64,000 bases of DNA, from contig OX463845.1 in NCBI GenBank assembly GCA_949825065.1, positions 24,654,728 through 24,718,727 on the forward strand. The letters run 5' to 3'. The DNA comes from Odontocerum albicorne (taxonomy: Eukaryota > Arthropoda > Insecta > Trichoptera > Odontoceridae). The number at the start of each line of letters is the position of its first letter. Position 1 is the first letter of the stretch. Shown piece by piece: positions 22,526 through 35,600 of the stretch. The notes beneath the pieces were generated by a model, which saw only the letters and a list, made by a program, of their open reading frames with translations, was not told the DNA's origin and searched no databases. A program made the position numbers and the translations under genes.

Positions 22526-23796
22526 CATAGGTCTGTAAATATGAAACCGTTTTTTTTTTATAGAAAATACACATTTATTGTATGAAAATGGTAAAAAATA
22601 TTTTATTCAAAGTATTGCCCATCGCTAGCTACACATTTTTCCCATCTCTGGCAATTTGTGGATGCCACGCCAAAAAAACTGTTGCTCTTTTGAGACAAAC
22701 CAATCATCGAGCCATTTTCGTAAGAAGTGAAGCGCTGCTCAGCAAGTGCGTGTCCCATCGATGCAAATAAGTAGTAATCGGATGGAGCCAAGTCTGGTGA
22801 GTAAGCCGCATGTGAAAGTATTTGCCAAGTATACGCCTCAATCGTTTCCTTGACCGGTTTTGCTGTGTGCGATGGTGCATTATCATGAAGCAAAATCACT
22901 TTGTGTTGCCTCTTGATATTCTGGTAGTTTTTCACGCAATGCTTGGTTCAAATCCATCATTTGTCATTGGTAGCGTTCAGTATTAACGGTTTCGCCAGGT
23001 TTTAGCAGCTCATAATAGATAACACCCTTCTGATCCCACCAAACACAGAGCATTGTCTTCCGTCCATAGTGATTTGGTCTTGCAGTCGATGTCGCTGGTT
23101 TGCTTGGAGTTACCCATGATCTTTTACGCTTAGGATTCTCGAAATATATCTATTTTTCATCGCCAGTCACAATTCGATGGAGAAATGATTTTCTTTTGTA
23201 CCTGGCGAGCAGCATTTCCCAAGTGCTTTTTCGGTTTTCCTGCTGTCCTTCATTCAGTTCATGTGGAACCCATTTTCCCACCTTCTGGATCTTTCCCATG
23301 GCTTTCAAACATATGGAGATGGCTTCTCGTGTCATATATAATTAATCCGCGAGTTGTTGTTGCGTTTGAGCGTCATCCTCATCCAACAATGCTTGCAATT
23401 CGGCGTCTTCAAACTTTTTCGGTGGTCTTCCACGTTCTTCGTTTCTCACGTCAAAATCGCCACTTTTGAATTTTCTAAACCACTCAAAGCACTGTGATTT
23501 ACCAAGAGCGTGCTCACCGTAAGCTTCGACAAGCATTCGATGCGATTCTGCAGCAGTTTTCTTCAAATGGTAACAGAAAATCAATGCTGTCCGCAAATCC
23601 TAGTTTTCAGGCACAAAAACAGACATGTTCAACGCTATGAAAACATATGTAGTTGTATTAAACTTGTGTTGTGAGTTAAAAGTCTTTGACAAATGTAAAC
23701 ACAAGAAAAAGGCGCCAATGACGCGGTTTGACAGTCACTACATTGACAACTAGAGCCATCTTTGAGCAAATTCCGGTTTCATATTTACAAACCTGG
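22526..23796 (-). mobile_element. Mariner, mellifera-like, with broken transposase
   Basis: The inverted ends share tgtaaatatgaaaccg (left near 22534, right complement near 23790), with TA at 22524-22525 and 23797-23798. The total is about 1.27 kb. The minus-strand transposase starts with ATG at 23626, but codon 9 is TAG. It continues [68 protein letters not shown] (stop in place of Trp), HDNAPSHTAKPVKETI and [15 protein letters not shown], ending GQYFE near 22603. All three catalytic Asp positions (GDE, HDN, PSD; DD34D) remain, but several stops make it inactive. Confidence 0.88.
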
Positions 23797-24158
23797 TATG
23801 TGCAGGCACTACAAACATAATAAATTATTTTGCCAACTGGATTTGAAATTTATAGTGTAGAGCTTTTTTATATTCCATATGGCAAAAAGAAGTATATAAT
23901 AAAATTAAATAGTAATAATTTTAGAAATTGCGTAGTATATTCTCTTACAAAACTAAACGAAGAAGGACAATCATAAGTTTTAAATTTATATTCAAGCTGA
24001 GATAAAAAAATGTATGTATCACAATTCTGTTGTTAACAGTACAATGTTGTTGATTATATGCCAAGTGTCAATTTCAAAGATGATTTTTAAAATGTTTTAT
24101 GTGAAAAAATCAAACTGGGACCCTTTTTTGTTGAAAAATAAATGTCACTCCTCTAGAC

Positions 24159-24438
24159 CAGTGCTTCCCAATTACTTTCATGTAAAGACCCCCTAAATCT
24201 GAAGTAATTAATTCCCGCCCCCCCCCCAAAAAAACATTTTTTTTATAGTTGAAGATTTATTTGGCAATAATTATTACAATTAAAATACACATATTTATAT
24301 TCAACACAAAATTATAGGAACTTGCTTAAAAACTTTTTTTTAAATAAAAACTATACTCACATGAATATTTGTACTTAGTACTGAATATTTTCAAGACCCC
24401 CACGAGAAATACCGCAGCCCCCAATTTGGGAAGCACTG
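24159..24438. mobile_element. hAT-type MITE (280 bp)
   Basis: The ends are cagtgcttcccaa and the exact complement ttgggaagcactg. A perfect 8-bp target duplication ctctagac is at 24151-24158 and 24439-24446. The interior is noncoding, with runs of C (about 24219-24227) and A. The CAGTG termini and 8-bp duplication define the hAT superfamily. Confidence 0.9.
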
Positions 24439-24698
24439 CTCTAGACTACAGATTTGACTGTGGGTGTATTTTTATTTTACATTAGAAAATAAAATATATA
24501 TGTATGAAAGAGTTTCAATATTAAATCTTAGTTCTTTTACTTATAATTTCACAAATATATTTACCTAATTTTCAACCTTTTTACAATACCAACAGGATGT
24601 ATCAATTTTCTGAGTAACTTTAAGATCTTTTTATACAGTTTTTTCAGTGATTTAAGTTAACTGCAATTAGAAACTATAATTTCATACGTCATTGATTA

Positions 24699-25797
24699 CA
24701 CAGTATGTCCAATGGGAAAAGGTGACTGACGGGAAATGAAATAAAATACATTGTTTATTTTTAGTTTACATTCCTTTTATTCAAAATACACTCCTTGTGA
24801 GTCAACACAATACTGGAAGCGGTTGTAAAATTTTCTGAAGCACTCCTGAATACGGGGAGCTGATCGATACTTTTTTTGGCCAAGAAACCGCATACGATCT
24901 TGATTTTGTGCACCGGTGTATTTTGGCGCAACAAAGACCATGCCCTTTGTTCCCGGTATCACGTCGAACTCGAAGAATCCTGGCCCATAAACGATTCAAA
25001 ACACCCAAGTACACATCGGCGTTCACCAATTGATCTTCTGGCGTGAATTCCTTTGGAATCAAAGAAAACGGTGAGCAGAGTCTACATTAGGCTCTACTAC
25101 ATGTGTACTTTTTTCGGTTTCGGAGATTGTGGACCCTTCCATTCCAAGCTCTGGCGCTTTGTAAGTGGCTCAGACTGAAACCACTATGTTTCATCACCTA
25201 TTACAATGCTTGACATGAAGTCTGAATCCATATCAGCCACTTTTTTTCGTTTCTGCAAACTTTTTGATCATCAGTCAGTGTATGACATTTAGTTTGCCCG
25301 AATTTTCCGGTAAAATAAGATGGACAGTAGATTTAGGAATTCCAGTGAGCTCCTCAATGAGCCTAGTAGACGCATAACAACCATTTTGAAGAATTTCAGT
25401 CACTTTTTGAACATTTTCTTCAATTCAAATTGTCAATGATGGTCCAGGCTGTGGATCATTTTCAATGCTCTCTCTACCATCACAAAATCTTGCATACCAC
25501 TTAAAAACATTCTTATGACTAATTTCTTCACTACCATAAACAGTTTGAATCATTTCAAAAGTTTCTGTGGCACTTTTACCCAATTTAATGTTGGCACATT
25601 GTTCCTTTTCCGACCGAGACTTAGTAGGTACTGTCAATTGTTACGCCATTACAAATGAACCAGCGATGCCAGTGTTTTGAAACTTTTACAGAAGATAGTC
25701 GAAATGTGTTGCTAGTTTACTCATTTATTCATCCACAGATGACGCTGGTGGTTACACGAAAATAAAATCAGTCACCTTTCCCATTGGACAGACCGTG
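24699..25797 (-). mobile_element. Mariner element with decayed transposase
   Basis: The ends are cacagtatgtccaatgggaa at 24699 and, in complement, cacggtctgtccaatgggaa at 25797, flanked by TA. The minus-strand frame starts near 25637 with EKEQCANIKLGKSATETFEM, then HKNVFKWYARFCDGRESIEN (helix-turn-helix and linker). Later come PEDQLVNADVYLGVLNRLWA and, in another frame, the C-terminal FRKFYNRFQYCVDSQGVYFE at 24840-24780. The central catalytic part is badly shifted. It is dead. Confidence 0.8.
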
Positions 25798-25884
25798 TAT
25801 TGACACTTTCATTGTATACATTAAAACTTGGCGGATATATGTGACAATTTCTTAGATAGAAAGATGTTAAAGAAGCCCTAGTGA

Positions 25885-26010
25885 AAACCAGACTGGAATC
25901 CTTTTAAAAAAATCTGGGATCCAACAGGAATTAAACCCATAATCCCCAGGCTGCAAGATAGATGTCTTACCAACCAGGCTACTGAGATCCTCTTCTACTG
26001 TCATTCTAAT
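25885..26010 (-). repeat. tRNA-derived SINE (minus)
   Basis: The minus strand carries a box-A-like tcagtagcctggttggtaag near 25985, a decayed box B (gggtttaattcctgttgg) and the family tail ggattccagtctggttt near 25890. This copy retains both tRNA-like halves, which supports the tRNA origin of the family. Confidence 0.7.
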
Positions 26011-26628
26011 TTGTATAAAAAAAAACAGTTCTTGGCAGGAAACTTGTAACTTAAATCTCAAAAAATAAAAGTTTTACAAGTATGTATGAGAATAAAGTTT
26101 ATAAATGTCTCTTTATATCTATTGAATTTCGAGATGGGTATGTTTTTTATATTTTTGCAATTTGATCTACATATTTATGCTGTTTCATATAAGCATCATT
26201 AAATACCTTCAATTTTGTGACTTCGAATCAGAAAAAAAAATTAAAAAACTATCATTTGATAAATTTGACAACATTGAAGAAAATTTAAAACTTCTTAAAG
26301 AAGTTCGTGAGAAATTCTTTTATTGAGTCCCAGAGGTAAGTTGTGTTAATATCATTTTTTCTTAAAGTCATAAGATTGTTGTTTTTTCGTTGAAGTGAAA
26401 AAAACGCTTATATTACTTTTGAGAGTAACTCAACACGTTAATTGTGAACGGCGACTGGAGGATAGAGTTAGCTAGCTAATCACATGGCGATTCATACCTT
26501 TAGTATTTATTTGCATTGATGGTTGGATCTAGATTGGGAATAATACAAAAATATAAACAAAAATATAAATTTATTTAGGATGAAACAAATTTATAAAATA
26601 TATAAAATGATTGAATAGATTCATTTGA

Positions 26629-29600
26629 TTACGCCTTGCACTGAATAAGGAAATCTGAAACAAAGAATGTAAATTAAAACTTGGATACATACTTTTTATG
26701 AAATTGAAATATATTAAAAGGTTTCTACTGTAAACTACCAAAATTCTAACATATAGAGCATATCTTAATTGCAATGCAACAGGTTGCTGTTATATTTTAG
26801 TAATAAAGAAAATTTTGCATCTAGTGCTACAAAAAAAAAACAATATTTCTGCAGTATGATCCCATAACCTTTTTTTGTCTGGAAACCCATGCTATCGACT
26901 GTGCAGTTCTTGGGGTTATAAAAAGTTGTGGTATTTAAAAAATACTGTTATATTTATTGGGAATACAAATTAGTTCGGTCCGTTTTTTTGTGATCAAAAA
27001 TGCATTTATTTCTAAACGAAATGAATGAACAGATCAATTAAAGTATTGTTCATCGATGGCTACTACTTTTTCCCATCTCTCAGGCAATTTTCGAATTCCA
27101 TCTCGAAAAAATGACTCGTCTTTTGAGGCGATCCAAGTTTGGAGCCAATTTTCGGTTTCTACGAAAGAAGTGAACCGGTGACCTGCCAAATCGTGCTGCA
27201 TCCTTCGGAACAACCAGTAATCAGAAGGAGCAATGTCCGGGGAATACGGCGGGTGCGGTAAAACATCCCATTTGAGCGTTTCCAAATATTTTTTTGCGAC
27301 ATTAGGCCGAGCATTATCATGAAGAAGAATAACTTTATCATGTCTTTGCTCGTATTCCGGCCGTTTTTCTCACAATGCACGGCTCAAACGAATTAATTGT
27401 AGCCGATACCGATCGCCCGTAATGGAATCGCCAGGTTTCAGCACCTCATAGTAAACAACACCCCTTTGGTCCCACCAGATACAGAGCATGATCTTCGAAC
27501 CATGTATGTTCGGTTTTGGTGTTGATGTTGAGGTCGATGGCAACGATTGACCGGGCTTTGCGTAGTATTTTTTCTTCTTGGGGTTATCGTAGAATATCCA
27601 CTTCTCATCTCCAGTTACAATCCGATGCAAAAAACCTTTTCTTTGTTGCCTTTGAATCAGCTGCTTGCAAGTTAAAAATCGCCTTTTAACGTCTCTCGGT
27701 TTCAGTTCATAAGGCACCCAATTTCCTTGTTTTTGAATCATTCCCATGGCTCTCAATCGTACGGAAACGGCTTGTTGAGTCACTCCTAATGATTCTGCAA
27801 GCTCCTCTTGCGTTTGACTCTGATCTTCTTCGAGTAATGCCTCTAATTTTTTTGGCTGTCCAGAGCGAGGCTTGTCTTCGACGCTGAAATCTCCATCCTT
27901 GAAATGTCGAAACCATTCCCTACATGATTTATCAGTTGGAGCAGCGTCACCATAAACTTTGACAAGCATTCGATGGGCTTCAGCTGCACTTTTCTTCCAA
28001 TTAAAGTAGAAAATTAAAACCTCCCGCAAATGCTGCTTGGTTAACACAAAATTTGACATTTTCAACACTGTACAAAACAAGGTTTTTGCATGAAACTCAA
28101 AGCGATATAAACTGAATATTATTGGCAGATGTCTAACTTCTCTGAAACCGCCAAAATCGGCTGTCACTATGAACCATTCATAACAGCCAGAGCCATCTTT
28201 TGGAAACGGACCGAACTAATTTGTATTCCCAATAATTTTTTTTTTCATGTGGAACAAAATTTTATCTAATATTCAAAAAGTGTTTCCTCCAGCATAGATG
28301 TAAAAAAATAATGAATACTGATTTTATTGTAATGTAAAAAAATCTATTACTTTTTATGCAATTAAGTGTTTTATTATCAAATATAAGTTTCATTTTTTTA
28401 CACTATTGACAATAGTGAAAATATAAAAAATCAGAAGTCTTGGAATGTCACTTAGCAACCTTTCGTATGAAACATATTTTTATTTTTGGTAAGTTTTGAA
28501 ACAATCCATTTTATACTGAGTACAAAATTAATATGTAACATTATTTATTATTTGGAAAGAAATAGGATAGTCAAAGTTATCTTGAAGTAACTAGTCAGCG
28601 TTTGATTGCAGCAATATATTTTTTTTAAATAATGAAACTTTGGATACTCACTATCTATGATCGAATTGAGTGCATTCACTGCCGGAGTGCCTTGCATTTC
28701 CGTTATAGGGTCTTTGCCTAAATCAACAAGATATGCTACCCGTGGATCGAGCGGCATTTTCCCCAGGAAATTAACACCAGTGCTTTCTACTCCATCCTTC
28801 TCTTTTGGGAATATTTCGCTCTCAGTCTGAAAAATACATTAAAAAAAAAAGCCTCAACTAACATGTGTTGAAAACACTAAATGTAAATTATATACAATAA
28901 AACTAACAGGGCATATTTGCATATTAAATCAGTAGCCTAATAAATTGCAATTGTGTTTTTTAAAATTGAATCATGCTCAAATAAATAAAATTACTCATCA
29001 ATAATGATTTGAATACTATTATGGGTTGATTTTATATCTTTTTATAAATATACGAGTATACCATCAAGCCACCTTTCTGTCTAGGTAAGCAGAGAGGATA
29101 GAGCGAATGACTCCTATCTCAACATACATCTTTTGCTATATGTCTATCTCAACTTACAAATATTGTCAATATATTGAAAATGTCTTGCAAGTTTAAAAAT
29201 AAGCGGAAAATAATAATTTTCCCTCATTTTAAATATGCTTACAATACTTTTTGTGATAATTTATTTTGAGTCGAGGTCAGTTGTAACAACTGACATTTTA
29301 ATATGTAGTGCGATAATTAGCTTAGTATACTTATCAACCCTTTAACCCTTCCCTTACGGTGATAAAAATAATACGCGTGCTCCGGTGTTGGGTAGTGAGT
29401 AATAAAAAATTTGTGATTTTAAATCGGAAAAATAAGAACATTCATAGATAATCCCCTTAATTAATTGTAATTGAAGTTAAAAATTATAATAATTGAGATT
29501 TATTTGCTGAAAACATTAAAAAACCATCTGGCAACGCTCACGGAACGGGCGTACGTCTAACCTATTTGCAAGCCTAGAAGCTACTAGTGGCGCGGAACGT

Positions 29601-32600
29601 CAGTCGCATACCCCGGCGCTTACGCTTATGCTTGCGACGTTGAGACAATTCAGTCTAGTATGCAAGAGTGAGATGCGAATATAGTGTCGCGCTTCCCGCA
29701 TACTATTCACCTATCGTCAAGACGAGGCACTCGCAGCGTTTAAATGCGAATTTGTTTTCGATATTTACAAAACACCTCGATGTAGTCGATAAATTCTGAT
29801 TATTATTTTTTAAATCAATGCGTAAATATATTATGGAGGAATACCTAAAATCTTAACCTTGTATTTATTATATTTATAGAGATATTGATGGTTATTAGAA
29901 ACAACGTATAGAAGATACCCAACACAGGGAAGGAAAGGTTAAATGTTGAAGGTAAAAGAGAATACTAACCTTGCATTTTGGACAAACAAAAGATGACATG
30001 TTTTCAATTATTCCTAGTATTGGCAGTCCAACTTTTTTACAAAACGTTATTTCCTTTCGTACATCAAGCAGAGAAAGTTCTTGTGGGGTGCTAACCACTA
30101 TAGCCCCAACTGATCCAGAGCCCTCTCCGCCTCCCAAATATGTGACTAAGGATAAGTGTTCATCCGAGGTCCCTGAAATACAAAGAATTCATTTTTAAAT
30201 TTATAAGAAACATCTCAGTAACAAACGACCTGTGATGAATAGTCAGTATTTTGAAGATACTATTGTTTTGATTGGGAACTATTAAATTTAAATCCTTTTT
30301 TGTGATTTTAAATTAAGTTAAGGACTTCTCCTCTGCCAACGATTAAAGAAGTGAGAATAGTCACAGGAAGGTAATTGTCTACAGACAAGCAATACCTAAT
30401 GCCGAGCAAAGTAAAATTCAAATTATTATCATGGTTTTATTTCTTTGCATGTAAAATATGTTTGGTTATTAATTCAGTTTTAAAAGTTTCCACGAGCATG
30501 TCAATTGTTTTGGAAGAGTTCTTTAGTCTCAGAGAATTTTTATAATTGTTTAACAAGAACACATTTATTTGACTGTTTTTTTTAAGGTTCAAAGTTCCTA
30601 TAAGTTTTAAGTAAAAAGATCATCAATGTAATAAGGCATCACAAGTAAGGCATTTTAGTTTATTTTGATGCATCATTTTGAAATATAACTGAGAGTGAAA
30701 ATGGGATGTGAAAAATTACTGAAATGAGCTGAATAAATGCTGTAGAAATGCATGTACTGAGAAGAATACATGGATGACAATGTTTGACATAATACAGAAT
30801 GAAGTGATTTTAAGGATGAATGTGAACTTAAGGCTGATGTGTTGAGTAAGATGAAGATCACTCTGAGATGGTTTGAGGCAGGGAACAAATGAAATGAAGA
30901 AAAACTAACAAAACAAATATACAGTGCAAATGTAAGTGGAAAGATGGTAGAATAAGTCAATTATATTTTGAAAGAGGGAAATGTAAGAAATCAGGGAAAT
31001 TGTAGGAGTTGTGTGGATGTAGAAAAGGTGAAATATGTGCCGATAGGAAATTATGGCATTCTGTCCTCTCTACCTACTCCAACAGAGAAACGGTGTGACG
31101 GTATGTATAGTATATGTATTTTGGGATTTTTAAGTCAACCAGCTTATTACAAATGTCAATTATTATACTCTGGTTATTGAAAAGAAGTAAGTTAGCTTAT
31201 TTATTATAAATACAAAATCAATAAGAAAATGTAATGTGGATCTGACAAATCAACATTAGAAATGAATGTTATAAAGTATGAATGTTGATACAGGTTGATG
31301 TATTAAGTAGGATGAAAAAAGCGTGCTGACATGGTTTGGAGATGTTGAACAAAGGTGGCAAAAACTGACAAATCTACAGTGCGAGTCATGGTAGGATAAA
31401 ACCAAGAAAAGTAAGGTTAGACTATGTGAATGGAATTTGTAAAGAAGGAATGTTAACAATAAGAGAAAACTGCATAAGATGATGTATGGATGTAGAGGAA
31501 GCAAAGGAAGTATGTTGTGATTGTAAATGCTTTGTGAAAAGAAATGGTGTGAAGCTATGGATGTATGATTAAAAAACTATACCTATATTGTTATACTAAT
31601 TTTCGTGACTCAAAAGCAGACAATTTTTTATTGGCGATAATTGATTCATGGCATTTTGCGAAATCCATCAACCACGCGGTATTAATTGGGGGTTTTTCAA
31701 GTCATCATAGTGTTCCTTCATTTGATATAAGGGAAGCTGCCAGACAAAGGACCCATTAAAGGATTATCCCAGGGCCCATACTGCATGACATTTTCAGCTG
31801 ATTTTAGCATGCTTGGTTGGCATACTTTAAATCAGGGGTGGCCAACCTTTTGCATACCATACGCCAAGTTTTTCACAGACGAGTTCAGATGCGCCATACA
31901 ACTCGAGCACTTTTTTTTTACCTTCTTACGTTCATGTTTGGGGTTGTAAAATAGGGATAGGGGTAGGATCTGCTTCGCTTAGGCGAGGAAAAGGAATAAA
32001 TGTATGCATTGAACTGAGAGCACTTTGGTGTTGAAAATATGAAGATGGATTCAGTTATGATGCCTATTTTAAAAGAATAAGTAGGCGCAAGGATGCAATG
32101 TGCCACTTGTAATCATCCAATGCGCCACGGTTTGGCCACCCCTGCTTTAAATGATCTATTATTAAAAAGGGTATGATGGCTTTTGCTTGAACTTGTAAAC
32201 AATTTACCGAGCAAAAGACATAATTCCGAGTGGGGATTAAGAGATTCACTGATGGGGGTTGGGTTGAATGAAGAGAGCCGGCCATGTCAGTCGTCATAGT
32301 GATGTCACGTCGTTTCCAGCCCAGAAGTAGAAGAGATAAAAGACGATGATTGGAGAGGCTTGAGAAAAACTAGCTCTCTTGCCCTGGGGCTTTCTTCAGA
32401 GACAGATGACTTCCTGCCCGGCTTTTGTCGGAACTGACGTCTCTTGCCTGCCACACAGTCTCAAGATGTTGGAACTCTTAATCTAATTTCACTGGTATGC
32501 TGGATTGCTAGTGTCACCATTATAGAGCTCACCGTCGCAGCGCCAAGGATGACTAGTGCCTGCACCTTGGAATGAAGCTGGCCCCAATTTGAAGTTCTCA

Positions 32601-35600
32601 AGTCAGTCATTCTGCTATGAGATCCAAGATGAGGATCTATTCACCAACTGTTCCATTGCGTCAGTGGTCCAAACTCTAGGCTGCCCCAGCCTCCAATCTC
32701 TCAAAATAAGTGGATACCCCTTGTAAAATAGCTTAGAACTTGTCTTTAACTTGTCCTCATATTTAAATTTGTTTTACTTGCTTTTAATTTGTTTATCTCT
32801 TTTCATTTTTATTTGTTCAAAACCAATAAATGTAACTTTCAACAAACTATATTTTATTGCTAACACCCACACTTCATTACATGAGAATAATCTGAATGTA
32901 AAATCTTGCTATTCTCTCTTAAAATAAATTCAACTATAAGAAAATACGACTTAGTATCAATCATTTTCAGTATCTCAATAATACAGAAAATAATACTAGG
33001 CGTATCCAGAAAGTAAGTGTACTGAGGCTCTCACGACCGGATGGATTTTATTTTCGACATGTTGGCTACACTTCCGTGTAGCCTGACCCTTCCCCTCTGC
33101 AACGAGACCGGTTCGAGGTCAGTACGTTGAGAAGTGTCGACGCGACAACACGTTTCGTGAAAAATGTCAATCCAATCTCCCGCCAAGTGCGAACTAAATA
33201 ATGCCGGGCAAGAGTTTTTGAGGCACTGCAAACTCCATGGAGATGAATTTCTCCGCTCCATCGTTACTGGAGATGAAACTTGGGTTGCACACTACACGCC
33301 TGAAACCAAAAGGCAGTCTCAACAGTGGCGTCACACCTCTTCACCCTCCGCCAAAAAGTTCAAAACCACAATTTCAGCCAAGAAAATCATGGCATCCGTG
33401 TTTTGGGACTGTCAAGGCATAATTTTAATTGAATATATGCCTCAAGGGGAGACCATCAACTCTGCAAGATACTGTGAGACCCTAAAAAAATTGCGGAGGG
33501 CGATTCAGAACAAGAGGAGAGGCATGCTGACAAAGGGAGTCTGCCTGTTGCACGACAATGCCAGACCACACACGGCCAACGCCACAAAGGAACTGCTCGC
33601 CTCGTTTAAATGGGATATCCTGAACCATCCCGCGCATTTCCCTGACCTAGCACCTTCAGACTACTATCTCTTTACCTCCCTGAAGCTGCACATGGGTGGA
33701 AAAAGGTTTTCAACCGACGAGGAGGTAAAGGAGGAGGTGGAGAAGTGGACGGAGGGGTTGGTGGGAAACTACTTCGAGGAAGGCCTCAAAAAGTTGATAC
33801 CCCGCTTCACCACCCACATTGAGAGGAATGGCGACTATGTCGAAAAATAGCTTACATATGTACTACGGTAACCACGTAATTTTTTTGTTTAAATAAAAAA
33901 AATTGTAACCTAAAAAAATTCAGTTAAGTCAAATACACTTACTTTCTGGATATGCCTCGTATTTCCAAATAATATAATAAACACACGTGACATGTCATTG
34001 GATTCATAATTTAGTATTGGTTAAAGATTTATTTATAAATACTCAAGTATACCTGGAGGTGTATCAATGAGAAGAAAATCAAGCTGTCCCCAATCTACTT
34101 CAGTCAAAAACTGTTTTATCATGCCTGAAATAAAATATATACATTATGATTATAATTAATATTCAATTTCTTAAGATTATTTTGAATTTACAGAAAATAA
34201 CAGTTTTCATAGTCAAATTAAATATCAATAATCTTAAATAGAAAAAATGCTAATCAGTAGCACAATATATTGTAACATAGTTGTACCTAGTACATGTGAT
34301 TTAGACAGAAAATTTGAGAATTACGTTAAATACAAATCCATATAAATAAAAATGTAAATGTTCGTTAATAGAAAATCTCTAATCTCCGAAAGGTTGCATT
34401 CGTATACAAGCATGTTTATATATATTTTTTTAAATACGGTTGTATATAAAAAAAGTATATAAAACAGACAAAATAATGGGAGCGCCCCCTGCAGCGACAC
34501 ACGCAAACTAAACAATTCTCATTATCAGGTTATGTGACATTGCATTTTCGACCTTTCGGATTCATTCATCAAGTTTTTTAACTGTTTTTTATATTTTTCT
34601 TAAATATTAAATAATTAAATATTAAATATCTATATAAATAAAAATGTTAATTTTCGTTAATAAAAAATCTCCAATCTCCGAAAGTTCTTCACCGATTGCT
34701 TTGAAATTTTGACAGTTTCATTTTGATTTAGAATATTAAATAATAAAATATTTAATAAAAAATATTTAAACATTAAATTTTCAAATACGTTTATTGAAAA
34801 ATAACGCCATCTGTTTGGACGTAAAAACAACACACGATATACTAAATTTTTATCTGCCATTTTGCACTATGTGCATCGTAATAATAGCAGCAGTCTTTTT
34901 CGGTTTTTTTAAACAGTTTTTCGTCTTTTTCAGTGCAATTAGCGGTGAATTTGAACTGTCTTGATTGATTTTCATTTGAATTCATGGTATGTATTTGTGT
35001 AAATTTTATACATTTGAATTATTAAAAGTTTCACGTGTTTCATGCAACTAACGTAAACTTTTGACAAACGTCACATTTGATTTTAACGAACTGCCACATT
35101 TTTGCTAATTTGTAATAAGATGTATTAATTTGTCATTATTGTTAGTTTTTTGTAATGTATTTACCTAAATAACTTGCTATTTATTAGAATCGAGCCTTAT
35201 TTTTTAGCCTAGCATTTCTCTCAGTGCTTCCAAAAATTGTGAAAACTGTACTATGCAAGTAATTAAGCCACCAAGTACCATCAAGGTATATTTACAGGTA
35301 AACCAGCATGATTTTTTGCAAAACTATCAACTGTTACTAATCTTCTCTCTTTTTCACAGCAACTTGCTTCAAATGTAAATTAGTTTTCCCAAACAGATTT
35401 AATATATAGAGACTTCCAGAAAGACTTGGATAAAGTTTATCACGATATATTGCTCCATAAAATGCATTACTTGGCATCAGCAATAATCTGATTCTATTAT
35501 TTGGAGAAATCCGTGCAGTGGTAAAAAAAAATCGAATGAAAATTTCCGATTTTCTCTGTCTCCTTTACTTACTGCATGGTAGTTTCCAATTTATTTTGGA

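Noticed and set aside
26571..26774. 67-codon minus-strand frame as the NUBP1 terminal exon in its own reading frame
   Set aside because: That frame does not match the phase left by exon 28826-28652; the phase-correct reading stops after eight codons at 26629.
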